Part shown: piece by piece, positions 23,834-36,695 of the stretch
How the letters are laid out: each line of letters opens with the position of its first letter
Numbering within the stretch: the first letter of the stretch is position 1
Assembly (NCBI GenBank): GCA_009760885.1
Contig: CM019713.1
Span: forward strand, 29,010,927-29,074,926
Length of the DNA: 64,000 bases
Direction of reading: 5' to 3'
Source: Achatina immaculata
Lineage: Eukaryota; Mollusca; Gastropoda; Stylommatophora; Achatinidae
Made by a program: the position numbers and the translations under genes
Notes under the pieces: model-generated
Database searches by the model: none
Seen by the model: only the letters and a program-made list of their open reading frames with translations
What the model was told of the DNA's origin: nothing

Positions 23834-24184
23834 CTGTGAAATAGGAACATTTTAGTATATAATTTTCAAGGTCTTTGTGCTAAATCTATATCACAGGTCT
23901 ATTTTCATTATGCACATATATCTGTTTAATGTAGATGTATGTTCATGGACAACGAAGAATTGCTTTTGCTTTAGTATAGAGTAGAATAGCACCGATTTGT
24001 TAAAATGAAGCTGCAGTGCCAGTATCAGACTTGCAAGACTTCAATAAAGTATAGAGAACTCATTCTACAGAAAGTGAATTTCATGAAAAAAATGAATGTG
24101 TCCAACCATTCTCAGATTTTTCTCACATCACACAACATACATTATCTTACAGAAAAATCTGAAGATCAGTGAAAATCTCATTAC

Positions 24185-24261
24185 CTTTCTGAAGTTTGTC
24201 TCAGTTACACTTGTTGATGAATCAATAACAATAACCAGGTCAGCTTTGGCAATTGCACAAT
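24185..24261 (-). CDS. VWA-5 exon 1
   Basis: A 77-nt exon encoding CAIAKADLVIVIDSSTSVTE then TNFRK: first beta strand and MIDAS loop (DxSTS) with the bracketing Cys. It starts at phase 1 and ends at phase 0. Acceptor TATCTTAAG, donor GTAATG. The intron after this helix start is absent from VWA-2, -3, -4 and -6. Confidence 0.85.
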
Positions 24262-24524
24262 CTTAAGATAAAAGTGATTATGACTTATTATTTTTTTAAA
24301 AAATTAAATTAAGGCCATGACAAAACAATTAACATTTTTTTTTATAAATAATCAGAAAATGAGGACTACTGGATTGAATCTCAGTTTATGTCAGTACTGG
24401 ATCAAATGCCATTTCATGTCATTTGTGGATTCATTAAAAATGAGTACTATTTATTCTGATTTTACTGCTTTCACCACAATTATTTTTTACTCATTGATGT
24501 TTGGACTAGCAAGAAAAATTGTAC

Positions 24525-24569
24525 CTGATGTAGATGGCTGAAAGGTGACTCTGATTTCACGAGTAGGTT
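24525..24569 (-). CDS. Linker exon 4b
   Basis: A 45-nt exon, acceptor TTCAATCAACAG, donor GTACAA, phase 1/1, encoding PTREIRVTFQPSTS. It directly precedes VWA-5, and the joining codon gives Asp before the first Cys. Short Thr/Ser/Pro-rich spacer. Confidence 0.75.
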
Positions 24570-25584
24570 CTGTTGATTGAAACATAATTAATATTAAATG
24601 AGAATTAAATGCTTCAAAGATGTAAGGCATCTGCTCATCTGTACTTCAGTACAGGAATCTATATTCATGAGTGTTGATAACAAAGCGTTCTTGCCAAACA
24701 TACTTTTATGATATCTTACAAGCTACTCATGATCTACAGCTGACTTTGTATTGTGCCTGAGCTGAGTTATATGCTGTCAAACTCTGCTTCAACTGATCTT
24801 CAAAATTTGTCCTTTTTTTGGATTTTTTTTCCTTCAAATAAAAATAACATGACTGTTTTAATCTTTTGTGCTACAATAGAGCTTCAGTTTCATAACTGAA
24901 ACTGATAAAAGTAATACATAAACCAACCTAGAAGATCATAAATGAAAAAAACAGTGAACGACATACTAAAGTTTAGTTGGATAATAATCTTCTCTTCTAT
25001 GAACTTGACTTAAATATAGATGGCATTCTGCTGATGATGTAAGGTTTGAGTGGGATGGACATGAGGATGGTGGATTTATTTAATTTCCTAACAAACAATT
25101 AAAAATCAGGCCTTTTGACATTCTTTACAACATGGCCAAGACACTGACTGCCATCTCCATGGACCTGCGAGAAGTGACACAATGATCTGTTTAATGGAAT
25201 ACCAAGGTAAATTAAGATAGCATCTTAGCCAGCTGTGCTTCATTGTTCTTGAAAACTTCACTATCCAACTAGACTTTTATTCTTTCTCTTTGTTAGAGAA
25301 CCATGCTAAATTCTATGTGTATGCAACACTACATGACCTCCTCAAATGATGCTGTACCCTTTTGCAGAGTTGCTCCCCACATGATTTGGTCTTTCATCAC
25401 TTCTTTCTAGTGCTTGCTAATTAAAAAATCTACCATGGATGACCTATAAATATCTTTGTATACCCATTCCGAAGTACCAAATGGCTTCATTCATCTCACA
25501 AGCCTGTGTCATAAAATTTGGTAGAGGTTACCACTAAACAAATTCCAGAATTTATATAAGATTTATTGTACAATACTTCCCACT
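24570..25584. other. Intron, nothing recognised
   Basis: Intron between linker 4a and 4b upstream of the LINE-D insertion; no exon or repeat recognised. Confidence 0.4.
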
Positions 25585-27650
25585 TCATTCATTCATTCAT
25601 TCATTTGCATGTCCCTTGCGGAACTTTGCCTCCCAAACAGCACTCCTGTAGGACTCTCGGTTGTGAGCAAGATGGCCTGCTGCTGTTGCATCCATTTTCA
25701 GATTGTCAACGATGTCTTGTAGCCATCTTCATTTTGGTCTTCCTCTTTTTCTTTTTCCCATTATGTATCCTTCCAAGACTGTCTTCTCTAAATTGTCATG
25801 ACGTTTAATGTGTCCAAAATATTTAAGTTTTCTCTCTTTAATCCTCTTTACTAGCCAGCCTTCTTCAATATTAAGCTCTTGTAGTATAGATATATTTGTT
25901 CTTTTTTGTGTCCATGATATTTAGAGAACTCTTCTGTAGCATTTACTTTCAAAGGCATTTATGTGTTTCTCAGCTGTTTTGTTAAGTGTCCAGGTCTCAC
26001 AGGCATATGTTGCGATGGGAAAGATGCATGCCCTTAAAAATCTTATTTTTGTGGTTCTGTCTGCTCCTCTCCACAGATTCTTTATTTGTTTTACTTTCTG
26101 AAGAGCGATAGATGTCCTCCTTTTAATTTCCCTCGTTTTATCTCCATTATTAGTTAGTAGTGATCCAAGATATTCAAAATTCTCCACTTCTTCCACTTTT
26201 TCCTCATTGATACATATTTCAGTTGCCTTGTTTGTTTTGTCAGTTGTCATCAATTTAGTTTTCTTTGCATTAAGATAGAAGTTCTGCTCTTCGCTGTTCT
26301 TGCGGACTGACATAATTAGTTTTTCCATTCCTTTTTGTGTTGTGGACAGTAATACTGTGTCATCAGCATATCTAATCTCTGGTATTTCATAACCTCCAAC
26401 TGTTATGGCATCGTAATATTCTTTGTCTACATCTTCTCTAACATTCCTCATTATATTTTCAGTATACAAGTTAAATAAGTAGGGTGACAATATGCACCCC
26501 TGATGGACCCCTTGTTTTATGTCAAACCAAGTTGTTGTTTCACCATTTATTCTTATTGCTGCTTGTTGGTCTAGATACAGCAGTGATGTTAATTGTATCA
26601 AATGTGTTGGAAATCTCATTTTTTCTATTATTTCCCAAAGTTTCTGGTGTTGTACACAATCAAATGCCTTTGAGTAGTCTATAAAGGATAAATATAGATT
26701 CACATTAAACTCTCTGCATTTCTCTATTATTAATCTTAGATTGAATATATGATCTCTTGATCCTCTTCCTTGCCTGAAACCAGCTTGGACCATATTGACT
26801 TCTTCTTCTATTTTCTTTTGAAGTCTACCCATTATGATTTTTAACAAAATTTTACTGGCATGACTAATCAGGTCAACAGTTCTGTAGTTGGTGCATAATT
26901 TCAGGTTACCCTTTTTTGGCAGTGGTATGAATACAGTTCTTTTCCATTCTTTTGGCCAAATACCTGAATGCCATATCTTTTTACATAGTGCATGATAGAT
27001 TGTTGCACACTCCTTTCCTCCTGCTTTAATAAATTCAGCTGTTATCTCATCACATCCTGGTGATTTACCATTTTTCAGATTCTTTATTGCCCATAAAACT
27101 TCTTCTATTGTCAGTTTGGGTTCTTTCTCCTCCAATAATAATTCACACTGTTGATTTCTGCTTCCACAGTCAGTTGTTTCATACGTTCTTTTGCAATATT
27201 CCTTCCATCTTTCTAGAATTTCCTCTGTCTCTGTCAGGGTATTCCCCATCTTGTCACAAATTACATTTAGCTTAGGTGTGACATTTCTCGTCAGTGTCTT
27301 CATTTCTTTAAACATTTCACTATCTCTTCCACACTTCTGATGTTCTTCTATTCTTTCACAACAATCTTGTATGTATTGTTTTTTGTCTTTTCTTATGTTT
27401 CTTCGTACTTCTTTTGTTAAAGTTTTATATTTATCTTTGTTGTTGTTTGTCACTTTCCATTGCATCTTCATTTCTCTACATTGTTTTATCAGTTCTAGTG
27501 TACCTGCTGTGATCCATCATTTCTTTTGTGTTTTCTTTACTGGAACCATGTCTTTAGCTGTTGTTACTAAGATATCTTCCCACTTACATTTGATGATATT
27601 TTCTAGATTTAAGTAAGAGTTGACCATATTGCTGTATGAACATGTTAAGA
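25585..27650 (-). mobile_element. LINE-D, long 3' portion with near-intact RT
   Basis: Longest LINE-D copy. The minus-strand frame of 516 codons at 25921-27471 contains the pre-RT region, FIPLPKKGNLKLCTNYR, QAGFRQGRGSRDHIFNLR, FIDYSKAFDCVQ, GVHQGCILSPYLF and catalytic EIRYADDTVLLS. Single stops interrupt the frame near 27520 and at ~25919, beyond which the C-terminal region continues to the TTCA repeat tail at 25587-25602. AP-endonuclease is absent (5' truncated near 27650). It lies in the intron between linkers 4a and 4b. Confidence 0.85.
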
Positions 27651-27849
27651 TATCATAATATTGTTTTCCAGTATTGTGCAATACAGACACTTAAGAACAT
27701 TTTGTTCATAAGGTTATGTAAAGATGTTCAGACATTCCTACTAGCCTATGCTTTAGACTAGTAAACTCTAGCATGGAGATCAATATCACAAATTTATTTT
27801 AAGCACTCCTTAATACAAAGCCTGCAGTAGTAAGAAGATTCAAGAAGAT

Positions 27850-28005
27850 TAACTATGATACTTACCAAATCTGAGAAGATTTACTATGATACTTACCAAA
27901 TCTGAGAAGATTTACTATGATGCTTACCATCTCTGAAAAGATCAGTTATGATACTTACCAGCTCTGAGAAGACTGACTCTGAGAAAATTAACTATGATGC
28001 TTACC
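27850..28005 (-). promoter_or_regulatory. Tandem array of five 5' splice donors after linker exon 4a
   Basis: On the minus strand five copies of an exon-end-like TG followed by GTAAGTATCAT or GTAAGCATCAT occur at 28005, 27959, 27928, 27897 and 27866. Four are spaced exactly 31 bp and the first gap is 46 bp. Each is preceded by a copy of CAGANNTG resembling the real exon end (CAGAATTG). The array therefore multiplies the exon/intron junction itself. Using a downstream donor would read into an in-frame TAA soon after the first junction. Confidence 0.75.
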
Positions 28006-28055
28006 AATTCTGGGTGTAGGAGTTTCTGTAATTTCAGGAGGAGGCAATGGCTCTT
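28005..28055 (-). CDS. Linker exon 4a
   Basis: A 51-nt exon following TTTTGCATCAG and ending at the first GTAAGC of a tandem array of splice donors (27861-28005). It encodes EPLPPPEITETPTPRI, an acidic Pro/Thr-rich spacer that is a likely O-glycosylation target (inference). Phase 1/1. It joins linker 4b in frame. Confidence 0.75.
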
Positions 28056-28544
28056 CTGATGCAAAAAAAATTTTAAATGAATTAAAAAGACTTCACAAGA
28101 CAGTTATAATTTACTTCTAAAAGGTAGAAATGGATTTGTTCAATAATGAAATTTTAATATATCAACTTTAATATTATTTATACAAAAATGTACATGACAA
28201 AGAAAGAGAAAAGGAAGAGAAAAAAAACTAGACTGCATGTTAAGGTATTATATTATATAAAAATTACACTTAACTCATACTTTGTAGATTTCTGTGGTGA
28301 CAATGAAGGGTACTACTGAGTTCGTTTATGAATGATTCCCATATCTGAGAATTTATAAATGGCTAGAATAGATTCTAACCAAACCAAATGTAAAAATGAA
28401 TTCCTGACCATTATGTTAGGGAACTGCCACTGTAGAGATAATATGCCTGCATAACAGAAAGCATCAAAATACACAAATATGCATGACTTGAAGAGCATTA
28501 TGGGAAAGAAAATGGATACAGAATGAACATCTATCTCATGTATC

Positions 28545-28710
28545 AGTCAGTCATTTGCATGTCCCTTGCAGAACTTTGCCTTCCTAACAGCTCTCCAGTA
28601 GACTTCTCAGTTGTAAGCAAGATGCCCGGCTGCTGATGCATCCATTTGCAGATTATCAACGATGTCTTGCACCCATCTTCGCCTTGTTGCTGCTTTGCAT
28701 CTTGGCATAT
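28545..28710 (-). mobile_element. LINE-D 3' tail, old copy
   Basis: About 165 bp aligned with the LINE-D terminus (CATTTGCATGTCCCTTGC, GAACTTTGCCTTCC, ATGCATCCATTTGCAGAT) but more diverged than the other copies. Confidence 0.65.
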
Positions 28711-29491
28711 ATCCAGAAGGCAGTTTACCATTGCTTTCCTTCCAAGCAGTGACTGTATTAGTCAGTGATCTTAGCCATTGTCCCTACAATGAGATCATCT
28801 GTCTACCGTCATAGAATGGTGACTATAACCAACATTATCTATCGGCTGCTCTCCCATTCCATCCACCATCTGCTCCCATGGCTTCATGTCACCCTGATTG
28901 AGGGGCTATATGGGTACTCCACCTTGCCCAAGGGTGTCCCGTAGACTGACGGAGGTAAGGAGGCGTCTTACTTCTCCTTTGATAGGGGATATCCTTACCC
29001 CGCTAATGGTCTAAAAGAAAGGTAAACAGGTCTGGAAAACAAACCCTACAAAAAAGAAACAATATTTTATGAACGGTCTGTAATAACTTGCTCTGACTGA
29101 GTTTATAATCTCATTCTCCAAAGAGGAAACAAAGACATCTGTAAGATATTCATGAGAGATTTCCATCAGATACAAGGAATGAGAAAACCTGGTGAAGATC
29201 TTAGCCCATGAAGAAGAATGATATTCCTGTACTTGAAAAGGAAATATATGTCAAGCTTGAAGACATCGAAGCAAAGCTTCCAACACAAACATAATTCATT
29301 CTTCTTACAAATTTATTACACCAAATTATGATGTCACTTACAAAAGAAAAAGATCAATAAAATTATGTTTGGCTGATTCTATAAACAACAGTTGCTTCAA
29401 AATTATCTTTCAGAACAAAAGAAGAGTCGTTATTTTAAAATCTTTATTTTAACACAAGAACAATAAAAGTAAATATTCTGGCAAAGCTTAC

Positions 29492-30058
29492 CTTCACATA
29501 GAGCAGTATAGATCATGCTTCTCAGGTTACGCAGATCTGAAAATTCTCGTGCAGTAAGTCTGTATTTCTCTATTGGTCTGCTGGCTATGCCATCCAACTC
29601 AGTTAAGTCTGTCAAGCCAACACCTAAGGCATAGATCTCAGCACCAGTTGCACGGGTTTGTTCAGCTTCAGGGATAGTTCTTCTGGAATTGATGTTGGAT
29701 ACACCATCTGTCACAACAATGGCAATATTGGGAACATCAGGGCGATCTCCATTGGCCTGAGTAAATATATCCGTCCTCAGAATTTTGATCGCATCTGCTG
29801 TATTGGTACTGCCATGTTCATATGGAATATCGTCAATAGCATTATACACATCAGCTTTGCTCCTGAATTTATTTAAATGGAATCTAATCTGAACTGCAGT
29901 GCTGTATGTGACAACACTCACTCTTACATTGCCACCATCAATATCAGCATGATACAAGAAATCCTTCACAAAGTCCTTCATCAGCAAATAATTGTCTTCT
30001 GTCACACTTGTTGAAGCATCAAGGACAATTGCAAAATCAATTTTAACACTGGGACAAC
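29492..30058 (-). CDS. VWA-4, whole domain in a single exon
   Basis: A 567-nt single-exon VWA domain nearly identical to VWA-3, with the same acceptor and donor and phase 1/1. MIDAS residues are complete: DASTS near residue 12, the Thr of STNTADAI near the middle, the Asp of VVTDG. Bracketing Cys are present at both ends. It is part of the left copy of the tandem duplication. Confidence 0.9.
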
Positions 30059-30369
30059 CTGTAGAACAACAAAATAGAATGAGATACTGACAACAGCAAC
30101 TGCTGGTTGAAATGTTTGCCTTTTCTTGAATGTTCTAAGTCTAAGCTTATATTAAAAAATTAAGACCAGTTCTGTAAGTAATGCTGGGTCTGTATTCATC
30201 ATTTTGAAAAGGGTTGGGTGATTAAGAACTCTTCATAGCTACTGCTCAGTGCAAATCAAAATAGCAACTTGTCAGGATTTGAAGTTAATAAAGCTGTTGC
30301 TACTTTTATTTTAAGTAATCTTAAAAATCTGTTATCACATCTTTACTGTACTGGTTTTGTGCATATTTA

Positions 30370-30381
30370 TAAATTAGTTAT

Positions 30382-30450
<69 letters not shown>
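30370..30450. repeat. (TA)n microsatellite, copy 1
   Basis: Interrupted TA repeat of about 75 bp, longer than its paralogue at 39393-39428. Confidence 0.95.
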
Positions 30451-30451
<1 letters not shown>

Positions 30452-30514
30452 CCCAAAAACTATTCATATGTTACTCGAACAACCAAGATCCTTCTACTAC
30501 TGGCTATCACTTAT

Positions 30515-30790
30515 TTTTCAAGTACAGTGAACATCTTACATCTTATATCCTTCCCTTGCCGTTAAACATCACACAGTGTTCATGTGGTGGTTTTGCCAAT
30601 TTTTCCTGTTTGTGGTGAACTTTTCAACCACATCAAGGGATTTTATGCCTACTAATTTGGCCTCTCTTAACAATGTCCTCTTTAGAGTTTCTAATGGTCA
30701 ACATCTTTTTCTTCAACCTGGTGTTTTATGCTTGATGGCTTGTTTTAGGGTTCTCTAACTGTTTCTTCTCATCATGCGACCGACATGTGT
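30515..30790 (-). mobile_element. LINE-B 3' end, copy 1 of duplication
   Basis: Minus-strand LINE-B terminus aligned to 47570-47800 and 59640-59890. Present at the same place in copy 2 (39500-39770), so it predates the duplication. Confidence 0.7.
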
Positions 30791-32194
30791 ACAGTGAACA
30801 TATGAGGTGAATTATTTCACATTAGATGATAAAGTGAATCAAATGACACAACAGTGGATCTAACAACATCATGCAGATTTTTTTTTAATGACAGATTCCA
30901 GAAAACCAGTGATTTGCTGGTTGAAACTGTTTACCAGTTAGAGGAGACTACTGAAATATTGAATAAATTGTATGAAGACTATGTTATAAAGGGACTATGC
31001 TGAAAAATAATTATGAAGTAAAAGGTAAGGCTAAATTTTTGTGTCTGATTCATTCACTTATGTGAATAGTTTTTTTTCCCCTCTAAAGTGTTTAAATATA
31101 GACAAAACATTTCGGTGCTGCTTCATTCATTTTGTATTTAGACAAGTATATATAAACAGGCAGAAAATGAGTAGAACAAACTACGCAATTATATATCAAT
31201 ATTCACTAGGAAAACTGTGAGTTTTGAATCAAAATTATAATTGAAACTTCATTCACTAAAAGGAGATCTAGCTGTGACAGTCAATATTTAGTGTTTAAGT
31301 TTGCTGTGACAGTATTTGGCCAAGTGTATCTAACCCTTGATATCTCTGAATCATTATTTCAGAGTTTGTGGCCGAATCTTCCAGACGTTTTGTCTGTGAT
31401 TTTAAGTGAGGTTGAATGCTCTACTCGTGGAAAGTATGTTTTGTGGTCTAGGTATGAGACAAAAGTTTCAGCTCAGATCATTCAGAGTTTGACTGTTGAG
31501 TGAGAACATAACATAGTCTTGTTGGTGTCAGAAATGTAGTTGTGATAGTTAGAAGTTGTGAGTTAAGTACGTTATAGTTGATAGTTGGCTTGAATTCTTA
31601 TGGTGCTATCACTGATGGTGCTATCTTAGTGACTTAGCTAGACAGCAGCACGGAATTATATTGTGTTGAAGTATGTATGCTGGAATCGTATTTTGACATA
31701 TTTTTATCATCATCATCTTGTTCACATAATAAATGGATATGAGTACCAAGATAAAGCAGTCTTGAATAATAATCCAATGTGCCAGTTTGTGAACATCCTA
31801 GGGTTGTCCTGTAAAGAGCGTATCATTGCAGGGAATGTTTCATTGTCTTGTTACTGCATGTCTACAACATAGTCAGAACCAACAGTATACAACTACAGCA
31901 CACACACACACACGTGTTTACCACACAGACACAGCAAGCAAAGTAAGAAGTAAAATTCTGCTTTATGGCACTCAGATCAAGTCATAAATGAAACTATCTG
32001 AAGGCATTAATATAAGGTGAGAACTTGCAAATGGAACTATGTACACTAGCAACATTACAATGAGTGATGGAAAAGCAAAATTTTCATCCAGTTTTTCCCA
32101 GCCCATTTCAGACACATCTTTACTAGTTCTCTCTGATATTGTGAAAGTCATGAAGATAATTATCATCATTATGTATCTTGATGACAGATGTGAA

Positions 32195-32310
32195 AATTAG
32201 TCATTTGCATATCCTTTGCAAAACTGTGTTTCTCTAACAGCTCTCCTGTAAGCCTCTCAGATGTGAGCAAAATGCCCTGCTGCTGATGCATCCATTTGCA
32301 GATTCATGAA
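32195..32310 (-). mobile_element. LINE-D tail, copy 1
   Basis: Short LINE-D 3' end (CATTTGCATATCCTTTGC, CTCCTGTAAGCCTCTCAG); the same relic lies at 47222-47335 in copy 2. Confidence 0.6.
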
Positions 32311-32779
32311 AATCTTGTCTGGTAATAATTTAATAAAATCTGTTAGTTGCCTTTTCCCATGCCACTTATGCCTATCCATTCAAATATTTTTATATTCCTC
32401 TTTGAATTTTTCTAGTAATTCTCAGAATCTTTAATTTCTGTCTTCTTATTACAGGTCTAAAGTATTTTCTTTGTCTTTTCCTTATGGCTCGTAAGTGTCA
32501 GCTAAAATAATAAATGAAGATATCATATATAATGCATCTTTATCAAATGAACATCAGAAAAAAAGTTCTCTAATGTGAGCCCATTCTACTCTATGGAAGT
32601 AAGTCATCAAGAATGAATGTGTCAAAGCAAAGATCACTAAAGGCAGCAGAGATGTGTTTTCTTTGATAGCTAAAATGACAAACAGGGAATGTCTATCATA
32701 AGCATATGAAGAAATGAAACTAATTAAATTCATAATAAAACAACATTCATTTGACATATTATGAGAAGGGAAGGCTTGA

Positions 32780-32975
32780 AAACATCATAACAACATGAAA
32801 GAGAAATAGAAAGAGAAGAAGGAGAAGGCCAAGCGACAAATTCATGGACAGTCGAATGTGATGGTAGAATTTTTAAAAGTCGCAGACTGAAATGATGGAA
32901 AAAAACAAGGATCGAGATCTATGGTGAGGCATGACTGTCAATACCTACCAGCATGGCATCTAATGATGATGATGG
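32780..32975 (+). mobile_element. LINE-F-like 3' tail, copy 1
   Basis: Decayed C-terminal part ending GGCATCTAATGATGATG, like the LINE-F tail at 18000-18155. Orthologous relic in copy 2 at 50000-50200. Confidence 0.5.
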
Positions 32976-33212
32976 TAAGTGATTCTTGATTTATAAATTT
33001 ACATATATGGCCCAAGATGTTAACAAACTTCTAAACATTACACTCACTAAAGAAAGTGGATGGACAAATAAATGATTTCAGACTGGCTAAAGAAAGTGTA
33101 ACAGTCTGCAAAGCACAGGCCACATGAAGGAACAGACACTACTGTATGGCTGCTTCTGTTATTCATATAACACTGGTAACATATTAACAATGATTACTTC
33201 TAAACCACTCAC

Positions 33213-33281
33213 TGGTTCTGACAGCTGGTTGCTGGGTGACAACAGGTGGGGGTCTTGTTTCTATAAGTGTCGGAGCTGGTT
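33213..33281 (-). CDS. Linker exon 3
   Basis: A 69-nt exon, acceptor CCTCCCTTAG, donor GTGAGT, phase 1/1, encoding PAPTLIETRPPPVVTQQPAV then RT. Flexible Pro/Thr/Val spacer between VWA-3 and VWA-4, duplicated with linker 2. The second half is identical to linker 2; the first half differs by 8 bases, mostly amino-acid changing. Confidence 0.8.
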
Positions 33282-34052
33282 CTAAGGGAGGAAAGCAATG
33301 AAAATTCATGGTGATGCTATAAAAAAGAAATTGTTACTTTTATAAAAGAATAAAGGAAACAAATTAATCAAAATATTCATTACAATCATTTCACATTAAA
33401 ATATATTAGAATTTTTAGTATACATGAATTTGCATCTTAATGTATAATGGATTGGATGTTTGGAGCATGTTGCAAGTGTAAATGGTAACTATATTTTATA
33501 TATAAATATTTTTATATCAAATTTTGAAGAAAGAAAGAGGTCATGTGATGAACCACAAGTGACATACATGAACAGCTGCAGTCATAGTTATTGGGGAGAA
33601 CTGTCAAAAGATCATGTCACATAGCAAGTGATTCTATGCAGGGTATTGAATTATTTTATGTGGAAATGAGGACCAAATCCAGAGACAGGGAATAAAAGTG
33701 CAAAGAGATTGTACTTCAGAAGTTTAAATATGTTTAACTGTTACTGTGGCTCATTGTAGAAATCAAATAATGTAAAGTGATCAGCCATATTGTATGCAGG
33801 AAACTCTCTAATGTAGAGAGTGGAACAACAACACAACTCCTTCAGATCATCAGAGGAAGAACCCCCTCTCAGACAATTGTTTCAGACTAATAAACTCCTG
33901 ACACTAAAATGGCCGTGAGCCCCTCTAGGTCAGACTCCAAGAGTTCTTGTGAGTTGTATTATATAGGAAAATCTCATATTTTAAGGATTTGCTCTGGAAA
34001 TCGTGTTACTTCAGTTGGAATGTCATTAAGTCAATTAAAAAAAAAAAGCATA

Positions 34053-35098
34053 TCCCATATTGTCCTGTAAAACTCTACGATGGGATGGCCTCCCCTATAA
34101 GATAGTGAATGTCATCAAAGCCCTATACAAGGGTTTTCAATGCAAAGTGATCTGTGGAGAACATACCTCCAAAAGCTTTAGGGTGCAAACAGGAGTAAAG
34201 CAGGGATGTGTACTATCGCGAACATTATTTATCTTGGCAGTAGACTGGTTAATGAAAGAGTCAACATCAGACAAACGCAGAGGATTACAATGGACCCTTG
34301 ACACAGAGCTGAAGGACCTTGACTTTGCAGACGATATTTATCTACTATCAAGCAGCCACAAAGATATGCAAGATAAAATAAACAAGCTAACTCACAATGC
34401 AAACAACATAGAATTAAAAATCAATGTAGGAAAGACAAAGTTAATGAAGCAAATGTGAACAACAGAAATGAACTCAGAATAGATAGCAAGTTAGTGGAGG
34501 AGGTCATAGAATTTGTATATCTTGGCAGTTGAGTAGTAGAAAATGGAGACAGAACAGTGGACATCAACAGCAGACTTACTAGAGCAAACCAGGCTTTTGC
34601 AACGCTGCAGACTATATGGAAATCTAAAAAACTAAACATGAAGACGAAAATCAGGATATTTAAAAGTAATGTCTAAGCGTACTACTCTATGGAAGTGAAC
34701 GCTGGAAAATCACCCAAACCGTAGAAAACAAGCTGAATTCTTTCCAGACTAAATGTTTACAAAGAATTAGAAAAATATTTTGGCCAAACACCATAAGAAA
34801 TAACATCTTATTAGCAGAAATGCAGATGAAACCACTGACAGCAATTATTGAGGAAAGACGCTGGCGATGGTTGGGACATGTGCTCCGAATGACTGACAAC
34901 TCACTACCAAAAATAGCACTAAGATGGACACCACAGGGAAATAGAAGTAAGGGTAGACCAAAAGAGACATGAAGAAAAACAGCAGAGAGGATGTTGAGCA
35001 ATAGAGGGTTCACCTGGGCAAGTGCAGAAAAAAAGGCAAAGGACAGGCATTTGTGGAAGCCCCATGTGGCCTGGGCACTTAAGGTTCAGAGAGAGAGT
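34053..35098 (+). mobile_element. LINE-C 5'-truncated copy (copy 1 only)
   Basis: Contains FRVQTGVKQGCVLSRTLFIL, the intact catalytic FADD (LDFADDIYLLSS) and the C-terminal GHVLRMTDNSLPK region, ending in the same GGTTCAGAGAGAGAG 3' end as 4890-9064. The flanking TATTGTCCT repeat is the duplicated target; the empty site is preserved at ~51083-51095 in copy 2. Several frameshifts and stops. Confidence 0.8.
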
Positions 35099-35280
35099 TA
35101 TTGTCCTATATTCTCATCTTTGATTGGTGCATGTCTGGAAGCATCCAGAATTGTACAAATTATTTAGGTGAAAATGTTGCCATTTTGAAGAAAATTGACA
35201 CTGCAGAGACTTACAGCAAGTAGGCCTCATTGGCACATTTGTGAGAAAAGATAAACCTAGCCTACTGATTTCAATTTTGG

Positions 35281-35365
35281 ATTAAAATTTAAATTTAACC
35301 CCACACACACCCATTCACACCACCCAAAACACACACACACACACACACACATGCACACACTGTGT
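35281..35365. repeat. (CA)n-rich stretch
   Basis: Interrupted CACACA repeat followed by a G-rich GTGTGTGGG segment. Intronic. Confidence 0.9.
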
Positions 35366-35509
35366 GTGGGATAAGGGGTGGAGGAGGGGGGTGTGTCCAA
35401 TATCTGAAATTGGAAAAGATGGTGAGGTTATAAAATGCCATAAAAATACATTTGTTCAGCAAAATAAAGCTCAAGAGTTCTTAAAGAGCTGATACCAAAG
35501 AGACTCTTA

Positions 35510-36510
35510 CATACATCCTTCTCGTGCCGTTAAATGTCACATAGGGCTTGCATAGTTGTTTGCCAAGATTTCTCGCTAGTCTTTCAAGTTCATCAAGGGA
35601 TGTTATGCACACTAAACTGGCTTCTCTTAACAATGTCCTCTTTAGAGTTTCACGTGGTCGACTTCTTTTTCTTTAGCCTATTGTGCTCCACTTGATAGCT
35701 TGTTTTGGTATTCTCTGATTGTTTCTTCTCATCACATGGCCTACATATGTCCATATTCTTTTTCTGATCACCCATGAGACAGGTTGTTGTTTGCTCATCT
35801 GTCTTATATCTGCATTGTTCTTGAATTCATTACACTTTATACCAAGTATTTTCCTTAGACATTTGTTTTCAAAAGAGTCTAATTTCTTGTCGATTATTTT
35901 AGTTGATTTTCAGCATTCGCATCCATAAATGAGGGTGAATAATTTTAACTTGGTTTTTGTGCTTTTAACTTTTGAATTCCATATGTTCTCAAGATTTTTT
36001 AAGGACAATGCCACTTTTGCAATTCTAATTCTAACTTCCTTCCTGGTGTCACAATCCTGGTCTATGTAGCTGCCAAGGTGTGCAAATTGGTTTACTTCAT
36101 CAACAACTGTTCCTTCTACATATATTTGTCCTTCTTGATTAATGAGAAGTTTCATTATTTTTGTTCTGTCTTTGTTAATTTCAAGACATATTTTGCTAGA
36201 CAAGGAGGACAGGGAATTTGTTTTTTCCTGCATCGATTTCACATTGTCACTGATAAGAGTTATGTCATCTGCAAAATCAAGATCTTCTATTTGGGTCCCA
36301 TGTACCAAATCAATGCCGGTTTTACCAGTACAGCATCTGTTCATTATAAAGTCTATGGCAATTCCAAAAAGCAATGGAGATAATATACATTCTTGTTTCA
36401 CGCCTGTTTCAATCTGAAACCATTCGCTCATTCTTTCTTCTGTATTGACTGCACAAACATATCCGTTGTAGAGATCTCTAATGATGTTGACAACTTTAGA
36501 TGGTATTCTA
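35510..36510 (-). mobile_element. LINE-B RT fragment (copy 1 only)
   Basis: Minus-strand frame 35910-36431 with MSEWFQIETGVKQECILSPL, LDFADDITLISDN (catalytic FADD) and thumb region, then the C-terminal and 3' end to 35510. The corresponding position in copy 2 (~54565) lacks it, so it inserted after the duplication. Confidence 0.75.
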
Positions 36511-36660
36511 CAATGGCAAAAGATTATTAGTAATGAAAAGGAAACTTTAAATTAAAATAGCTTAAACTGTTAATTTAATTACTGTTTCTATGAATCAAAC
36601 AAATGTATGAATGCATCAAGACTGAATGCCACAAACATGAATATTTGGATAACATCTTAC

Positions 36661-36695
36661 CATCACAAACAGCTGAAGAGATGGCATTTCTCAGA
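36661..36695 (-). pseudogene. 35-bp stub of a VWA exon 3' end
   Basis: The last ~35 bp of a VWA-2-type exon, encoding LRNAISSAVCDG, with its GTAAGA donor and downstream intron still aligned to 54500-54757. Upstream homology stops abruptly and becomes the left end of duplication copy 2. There is no acceptor in front of it, so it cannot be an internal exon. It marks the tandem-duplication breakpoint. Confidence 0.75.

Noticed and set aside
25921..27471. Host gene of 516 codons
   Set aside because: It is the RT of LINE-D, with matching copies at 6959 and 20190 and a TTCA-repeat tail.
30370..30450. Regulatory TATA-rich region
   Set aside because: Plain TA microsatellite of different length in the two duplication copies.
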